A stretch of DNA of 64,000 bases, taken from positions 992,001 to 1,056,000 of the forward strand of contig NZ_QGGZ01000001.1 of assembly GCF_003148825.1 (NCBI RefSeq), written 5' to 3'. The notes beneath the pieces were generated by a model, which worked only from the letters and a program-made list of their open reading frames with translations, did not search any database and was not told the origin of the DNA. A program made the translations under genes and the position numbers. Every line of letters starts with the position of its first letter. Position 1 is the first letter of the stretch. This DNA is from Streptomyces sp. CG 926 (GTDB taxonomy: Bacteria; Actinomycetota; Actinomycetes; Streptomycetales; Streptomycetaceae). Below are positions 59,566 through 64,000 of this stretch, in pieces.

Positions 59566-61758
59566 ATGCCGGTCAGCAATCGTCACTTCGCCTCCCGGAT
59601 GGGACGCTGGGGCGCCACCCATCCGTGGACGGCCATCCTCCTGTGGCTCGTCGCGGTCGTGGGCGCTTTCTCCATCGGCACTGTCGTCGAGACCAAGGAA
59701 GCCACCAACCAGGATCTGCTGGTCGGCCAGTCCGCCGAAGCGGCCCGGCTCGTCGAGGAGAACGGACTGCGCCACCCCGCCTCGGAGAACATCCTGATCG
59801 GCACTCGCGCCGGCCAGGCGACCGGCGCGCAGACCGCCGCCGCCACCGAGCTGCGCGGGCGGCTGACGGCCCTCCCCGAGGTCGCCTCCGTGAGCGAACC
59901 GATCGGCTCGACGGACGGCAGGGTTCTGCTGCTCCAGGTCGCGATGAAGGGTGACGCCGACACCGCCGCGGACCGGGTGACCCCGCTCCTGACGGCGACC
60001 GCCGACGCCCAGAAGCAGCACCCCGACCTCCTCATCGAGGAGGCCGGCGACGCCTCCATCAAGCACGACTTCCAGGACTGGCTCGCCAAGGACGTCCAGA
60101 AGGCGACCACGATCAGCGTCCCCGTGACGCTGGCGATCCTGCTCCTCATCTTCGGCGCGATCGTGATGGCCGGTGTTCCGGTCCTGCTCGGCCTGATGGC
60201 CGTCGCCTCGACGATGGGTCTGTGGGCCCTGGCCTCCCACCTCGTGCCGGATCCGGGCATGGTCGCGGACGTCATCGTCCTGATGGGCCTCGCGGTCGGT
60301 GTCGACTACTGCCTCTTCTACCTGCGCCGTTACCGGGAGGAGTGCGCCAACGGATACAACCCGGCCTCCGCGGTCAGCATCGCGGCCGCCACCTCCGGGC
60401 ACTCCGTGATGGTCTCCGGCATCGCGGTGATCGTCTCCGCCGCGGGCCTCTACCTCTCCGGTGACGTGATGCTGGCCTCCATGGCCACCGGTGCGATCAT
60501 CGTGGTCGCCGTCGCGATGATCTCCGCGGTCACCGTCCTTCCCGCCCTGCTGGTCAAGCTCGGCCGGGCCGTCGACCGTCCCCGCGTCCCGCTCGTCTGG
60601 CGGCTCTCGCAGCGCAACGGCACCCCCCGCGTCTGGGGCTTCCTGCTCCGCCCGGCCACCCGGCACCCGCTGGTCTCCCTCGTCGTCGCCGTCGGCGCGC
60701 TGGTGGCACTGGCCCTGCCCGCCCTCGGCATGAACCTGAAGGCCACGCAGGTCGACGACTTCCCCCGCTCGCTGAGCACCATGCAGACCTACGACCGCCT
60801 GGTCGACGCGTTCCCCTCCACCGCGAACACCGACACCGTCGCCGTACGGGTCCCGGCCGGCGGAAGCGACCAGCTGCGCACCCGGCTGACCCAGCTGTCC
60901 GAGTCGATCCAGCAGGACCCGCTGTTCGCCAAGGACAGCGCGCCCCGGATCCGGTACTCCGAGGACGGCCGCGGTGCGGTCCTGGAGGCCGGCACCCCGA
61001 CCGCCCCGGGCACCGGAGCGGCCCGTGACTCCGTCACCCGCCTCCGCGCCGACCTCGTACCGGACGCCCTGCGGGGCCTGTCGGGTGTCGAGTACGCCGT
61101 GGGCGGTGCGCAGGCCGAGGACATGGACTACACCTCCAACCTCAACAGCCGGCTGCCGCTGGTGATGGGGGGCGTCTTCGCGCTGACCTTCCTGATCATC
61201 CTGCTCGCCTTCCGTTCGCTGGTCGTGGCCATGACCACCGTGGTGCTGAACCTGCTGTCCGTCGCCGCCTCGTTCGGCTTCCTCTGCCTGGTCTTCCAGC
61301 GGAACTGGGCCGAGGACCTGCTGGACTTCACCTCGACCGGGCACGTCGTGTCCTGGGTGCCGATCCTGCTGTTCGTGATCCTTTCCGGGCTCTCGCTCGA
61401 CTACCACGTCTTCGTGGTCAGCCGGATCAGGGAGAGCGTGGTCGCCGGCATGACCACGAAGAACGCGGTCGTGGACGGGATCACCCGCACGGCCGGCGTC
61501 GTGACCGGCGCGGCGGCGGTGATGGTCGCGGTGTTCGCCACCTTCGGCACGCTGACCTTCATCGAGATGAAGCAGATCGGCATCGGTCTGGCGGTGGCCA
61601 TCGTCATCGACGCGACGATCATCCGGATCTACGTCCTGCCCGCCGCGATGACGCTCCTCGGCCGGGCCAACTGGTGGCCCTCGCGGACCGGCCCCTCCAG
61701 CCGCCTGCCGAAGGCGCAGCGCGCCGAGGAGAGGCTCGACGAGGACGCCCGCGTCTGA
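59566..61758 (+). CDS. MMPL-family RND transporter
   Basis: The 730-residue protein has the MMPL layout: one N-terminal helix, a large periplasmic-type loop (about residues 45-175), five helices with 'GLAVGVDYCLFYLRRYREEC', and then a second half with the same order and 'SGLSLDYHVFVVSRIRESVV'. The Asp-Tyr pairs in the two 'VDYCLF' and 'LDYHVF' segments are the proton-relay residues of the family. It exports lipids or hydrophobic compounds. Start is ambiguous: the ATG at 59524 (AGGGA upstream) would add 14 residues; 59566 has GAAGGA nine bases upstream. Expression is probably tied to the preceding kinase gene. Confidence 0.92.
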   Translation: MPVSNRHFASRMGRWGATHPWTAILLWLVAVVGAFSIGTVVETKEATNQDLLVGQSAEAARLVEENGLRHPASENILIGTRAGQATGAQTAAATELRGRLTALPEVASVSEPIGSTDGRVLLLQVAMKGDADTAADRVTPLLTATADAQKQHPDLLIEEAGDASIKHDFQDWLAKDVQKATTISVPVTLAILLLIFGAIVMAGVPVLLGLMAVASTMGLWALASHLVPDPGMVADVIVLMGLAVGVDYCLFYLRRYREECANGYNPASAVSIAAATSGHSVMVSGIAVIVSAAGLYLSGDVMLASMATGAIIVVAVAMISAVTVLPALLVKLGRAVDRPRVPLVWRLSQRNGTPRVWGFLLRPATRHPLVSLVVAVGALVALALPALGMNLKATQVDDFPRSLSTMQTYDRLVDAFPSTANTDTVAVRVPAGGSDQLRTRLTQLSESIQQDPLFAKDSAPRIRYSEDGRGAVLEAGTPTAPGTGAARDSVTRLRADLVPDALRGLSGVEYAVGGAQAEDMDYTSNLNSRLPLVMGGVFALTFLIILLAFRSLVVAMTTVVLNLLSVAASFGFLCLVFQRNWAEDLLDFTSTGHVVSWVPILLFVILSGLSLDYHVFVVSRIRESVVAGMTTKNAVVDGITRTAGVVTGAAAVMVAVFATFGTLTFIEMKQIGIGLAVAIVIDATIIRIYVLPAAMTLLGRANWWPSRTGPSSRLPKAQRAEERLDEDARV

Positions 61759-61772
61759 TCCGGACACGGCGG

Positions 61773-61828
61773 ACCACCCGGCCGGGCCGGGTGGTGCGGG
61801 GCGCGGACCTCACGGTCTGCGCCCCGCA
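61773..61828 (+). terminator. Tandem hairpins after the MMPL gene
   Basis: Two adjacent inverted repeats follow the stop codon: ACCACCCGG with its complement (5-base loop), then TGCGGGGCGC with its complement (14-base loop). They separate the MMPL transcript from the mbtH region. Confidence 0.7.
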
Positions 61829-61877
61829 CCCGCGATCAGCCGTCCGTCAGCTTCTCGTCAGTGCCCATCAAGCATAG

Positions 61878-61896
61878 TGGTCAAGGAAGTTGACCA
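61878..61896. promoter_or_regulatory. Palindromic operator-like site upstream of the mbtH-like gene
   Basis: TGGTCAA and TTGACCA form a perfect inverted repeat around GGAAG, 25 bases before the mbtH ATG, in a locally AT-richer stretch. It could bind a dimeric regulator of the peptide cluster. TTGACC could also be read as a -35 element, but no matching -10 is evident. Confidence 0.45.
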
Positions 61897-61921
61897 TGAC
61901 GAACAGACAGGACGAACGTAG

Positions 61922-62128
61922 ATGAGCAACCCATTCGACGATCCTGAAGGCACCTTCCACGTGCTGGTCAACGACGAGAACCAGCACAGCCTGTGGCCGT
62001 CCTTCGCCGAAGTCCCCGCAGGCTGGCGTCCGGTGCTGAGTGACGCTCCGCGCGAGGACGCCGTGCGCTACGTGGAGGAGAACTGGACCGACCTTCGCCC
62101 GCTGAGCCTCGTCGAGCACGGGGCCTGA
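61922..62128 (+). CDS. MbtH-family protein
   Basis: The 68-residue protein carries the full MbtH signature: '[20 protein letters not shown]', '[16 protein letters not shown]' with the conserved Trp residues, and '[14 protein letters not shown]'. MbtH proteins bind adenylation domains of nonribosomal peptide synthetases and are needed for their activity. No synthetase is in the window, so the cluster must continue to the right. It is followed four bases later by the ABC ATPase gene. Confidence 0.95.
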   Translation: MSNPFDDPEGTFHVLVNDENQHSLWPSFAEVPAGWRPVLSDAPREDAVRYVEENWTDLRPLSLVEHGA

Positions 62129-62132
62129 TCCC

Positions 62133-63086
62133 GTGGCGGCTCACGCGCCGACGGCGATCGAGGCCGAGGGCCTCCGCAAGAACTACAAGGACCAGCAGGT
62201 CCTCAAGGGGATCGACCTCCACGTCCCCGCGGGCACCGTGCTCGGGCTCCTCGGGCCCAACGGAGCCGGCAAGACGACGACCGTCCGCATCCTCAGCACA
62301 CTGCTGCGGGGCGACGGCGGGCGGGCCAGGGTGTGCGGCTTCGACGTGTCGAAGGACCCCCGTGAAGTGCGCCGGAGGATCGGGCTCTCGGGCCAGTACG
62401 CCGCCGTGGACGAGGAGCTGTCCGGGCGGGAGAATCTGGTCCTGCTCGGCCGGCTGCTCCACCTCGGCGCCCCGGCCGCCCGTGCCAGGGCCGAGGAGAT
62501 GCTGTCCCGGTTCCAGCTGAGCGACGCGGGCGACAAGCCGCTGCGCGAGTACTCGGGCGGCATGCGGCGCCGGCTGGACCTGGCGAGCACCCTGGTGGGC
62601 AGCCCGGAGGTCATCTTCCTGGACGAGCCGACGACCGGTCTCGACCCGAAGAGCCGCCTCGACCTGTGGGCCGTCGTACGGGAGCTCGTGGCGGAGGGCG
62701 TCACGGTCCTGCTGACCACGCAGTACCTCGAGGAGGCCGACGAGCTCGCCGACCGCATCGCGGTGATCGATCGGGGGACGGTGGTCGCCGAGGGATCCGC
62801 CGACGAACTCAAGCGCAGGGTCGGTGAGGAGCGCCTGGAGATCACCGTCGCCGATCCCGCCGACCTTCCCGCGGCCCTGACGGCGCTGAGCGGGGCGCTG
62901 ACCGGAGAGTTGACCCGGGACGACCAGAAGGGTGTCCTCGGCGTCCGGCTCAAGGACGGGCTGGCCGGCGTCGCCAGTGCCGCGGCCGCGCTGCACCAGG
63001 CAGGCATCCCGGTGTCCGACTTCGCCCAGCGGCGGCCTTCGCTGGACGAGGTGTTCCTGACGCTGACCGGCCACCAGGCGGCGTAG
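62133..63086 (+). CDS. DrrA-type ABC transporter ATPase
   Basis: The 317-residue ATPase has Walker A 'GLLGPNGAGKTTTVR', the signature 'YSGGMRRRLDLASTL', Walker B 'VIFLDEPTTGLD', H-loop 'TTQYLEEAD' and the DrrA-type C-terminal domain ('GEERLEITVADPADLPAALT', 'RRPSLDEVFLTLTG'). Relatives export and give self-resistance to antibiotics such as daunorubicin, and normally pair with a DrrB permease. The next gene is not a permease. A GTG start lies four bases after the mbtH stop, so the genes are coupled. Confidence 0.93.
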   Translation: MAAHAPTAIEAEGLRKNYKDQQVLKGIDLHVPAGTVLGLLGPNGAGKTTTVRILSTLLRGDGGRARVCGFDVSKDPREVRRRIGLSGQYAAVDEELSGRENLVLLGRLLHLGAPAARARAEEMLSRFQLSDAGDKPLREYSGGMRRRLDLASTLVGSPEVIFLDEPTTGLDPKSRLDLWAVVRELVAEGVTVLLTTQYLEEADELADRIAVIDRGTVVAEGSADELKRRVGEERLEITVADPADLPAALTALSGALTGELTRDDQKGVLGVRLKDGLAGVASAAAALHQAGIPVSDFAQRRPSLDEVFLTLTGHQAA

Positions 63087-63089
63087 CGC

Positions 63090-63803
63090 ATGCCGAAGCG
63101 GGCGTCGGTCGCGTGCCTCGTGCTGTGGGCGCCGGCGCTCGACCGGGCCGAGATCCGCGGACTCATGTCGGCCGAGGAGCGGGCCCGGTACGAGCGGTTC
63201 GCGGAGCCCGCCGACCGGGCGCGGTTCGCCACGGCGCGCGCCCTGGTCCGGACCGCGATGGGCCGCGCCACCGGTGTCGCCCCGGATCTCGTACGGTTCG
63301 ACCGGCGCTGCCGTCACTGCGGCGGCCCGCACGGCAAGCCGTGGGTCCCCGGCGCGGCGGTGAAGTTCTCGCTCTCCCACTCCGGCGGACGCGTGGTGGT
63401 GGCACTGGCCGAGCACGCGGAGCCGGGGGTCGACGTGGAACGGATCGTCGGCCGGCAGATCGCACGGCTGGCGCCGCGCGTGCTGTCCGCCCGGGAGCTG
63501 CTCGATCTGGAGGCTGTACCGCCGCGGGACAGACCGGCGGCCTACCACGTGTACTGGACGCGCAAGGAGGCGGTCCTCAAGGCCGTCGGCCGGGGGCTCT
63601 CGTCCTCCTTGCGCGGCATCACCGTGTCCGGGCCGGACCGCCCGGCCGAACTGAGGCACTGGGAGGCCGAGTTCGGCCCGCCGGCCATCGCCATGTCCGA
63701 TCTGCGTCCGGGCCGCGGCTACGCGGCGGCCCTCGCCCTGGAGACCCCTGGGCGCATCGACCTGACCGAGCGGTACCTCGACGATCCGCTGGACGCGCCC
63801 TGA
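63090..63803 (+). CDS. Sfp-type 4'-phosphopantetheinyl transferase
   Basis: The 237-residue protein has the Sfp/HetI motifs 'FSLSHSGGRVVVALAEHAEP', 'GVDVERI' (Mg2+-binding Asp, Glu) and 'YWTRKEAVLKAVGRGL' (Glu and Lys). It transfers phosphopantetheine from CoA to carrier domains of peptide and polyketide synthetases. It begins three bases after the ATPase stop, placing mbtH, transporter and carrier-activation genes in one operon, which points to a peptide biosynthetic cluster. Confidence 0.93.
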   Translation: MPKRASVACLVLWAPALDRAEIRGLMSAEERARYERFAEPADRARFATARALVRTAMGRATGVAPDLVRFDRRCRHCGGPHGKPWVPGAAVKFSLSHSGGRVVVALAEHAEPGVDVERIVGRQIARLAPRVLSARELLDLEAVPPRDRPAAYHVYWTRKEAVLKAVGRGLSSSLRGITVSGPDRPAELRHWEAEFGPPAIAMSDLRPGRGYAAALALETPGRIDLTERYLDDPLDAP

Positions 63804-63809
63804 TGGTCC

Positions 63810-63831
63810 CGGTCGGTCATCGGTCGGTCAT
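63810..63831. repeat. Tandem 11-base repeat at the end of the regulator gene
   Basis: CGGTCGGTCAT is repeated twice in direct succession, with a third partial CGGTCGG after it. It lies between the convergent transferase and regulator genes and includes the regulator's stop region. Confidence 0.7.
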
Positions 63832-64000
63832 CGGTCGGCGAAGACCATGCCCGTGTCGATCGCCGGATCCTGCATGAGGATGGCCTCCTGGATCCGTCTC
63901 ATCCTCTTCCTGGGCTCCAGGCCCAGTTCGGTGTTCAGCCAGGACCGCACCCGCTGGAAGACGGCCAGCGCGTCGCCCTGCCGGCCCACGCGGTAGAGCG
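63828..64000 (-). CDS. C-terminus of a BTAD/SARP-family regulator (cut by window edge)
   Basis: Reverse-strand reading of the last 57 codons gives 'ALYRVGRQGDALAVFQRVRS', 'WLNTELGLEPRKRMRRIQEA' and an ending 'DTGMVFADR'. This is the end of the bacterial transcriptional activation domain found in SARP/AfsR regulators ('LGLEP...L..LQ..IL'). SARPs switch on antibiotic clusters. The N-terminal DNA-binding domain lies beyond the right edge. It is convergent with the transferase gene. Confidence 0.82.
   Translation of the reverse strand, partial: LYRVGRQGDALAVFQRVRSWLNTELGLEPRKRMRRIQEAILMQDPAIDTGMVFADR

Noticed and set aside
59539..61767. Reverse open frame opposite the MMPL gene
   Set aside because: It is a His/Asp/Gly-rich antisense shadow; the forward strand encodes a complete MMPL transporter.

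Overview
The window is chromosomal DNA of a Streptomyces-like actinobacterium. It has very high GC, near-saturated G/C at third codon positions, frequent GTG/TTG starts and many ATGA/GTGA overlaps. Marker families include SepH, CutRS, DUF4193, DUF397 and DUF5753. No rRNA, tRNA or CRISPR array was seen.

Region 1 (1-23.9 kb) is a defence and accessory island. From left to right it carries a GmrSD-like DUF262 protein (cut by the window edge), a divergent RelE-like/UvrD fusion helicase, a truncated erythromycin-esterase gene meeting a coiled-coil gene at a recombination-like junction near 3.6 kb, and a reverse-strand operon of TPR Ser/Thr kinase, AIPR protein, second RelE/UvrD fusion and coiled-coil protein. 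These are followed by an anti-sigma-type ATPase, XRE/DUF5753 and DUF397 triad, a compact type I restriction operon (extra HTH-methylase, hsdM, hsdS, hsdR), a TIGR04141/DUF6119 gene, and a debris zone with a frameshifted remnant and repeats. The kinase-AIPR-helicase operon is the best candidate for an undescribed defence system.

Region 2 (23.9-48.6 kb) looks like conserved core. It holds a TRAM-domain RNA methyltransferase and a potassium module: a KimA-type permease, two TrkA/RCK proteins and KdpDE without kdpFABC. Next come dut with DUF3710 and a PaaI thioesterase, DUF3093, DUF4193, the CutRS two-component system, an inositol-monophosphatase-family protein, ferrochelatase, an iron-box-linked MFS plus lactone-oxidase pair, the cell-division protein SepH, and a rhodanese.

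Region 3 (48.7-58 kb) contains a VOC protein and a probable metal-acquisition locus. An EntS-like MFS exporter diverges from a translationally coupled operon: FecB-like lipoprotein, FecCD permease, ATPase, DUF364 Rossmann protein, GHMP kinase and a CysK-fold PLP enzyme. A Zur-like box lies between the two transcripts. An M20 peptidase follows on the opposite strand. The enzymes suggest a small amino-acid-derived metallophore or cofactor.

Region 4 (58-64 kb) has a NarL-type histidine kinase without an adjacent regulator, an MMPL transporter, and then the edge of a nonribosomal-peptide cluster: MbtH protein, DrrA-type ATPase, Sfp-type phosphopantetheinyl transferase, and the C-terminus of a BTAD/SARP regulator cut by the right edge.
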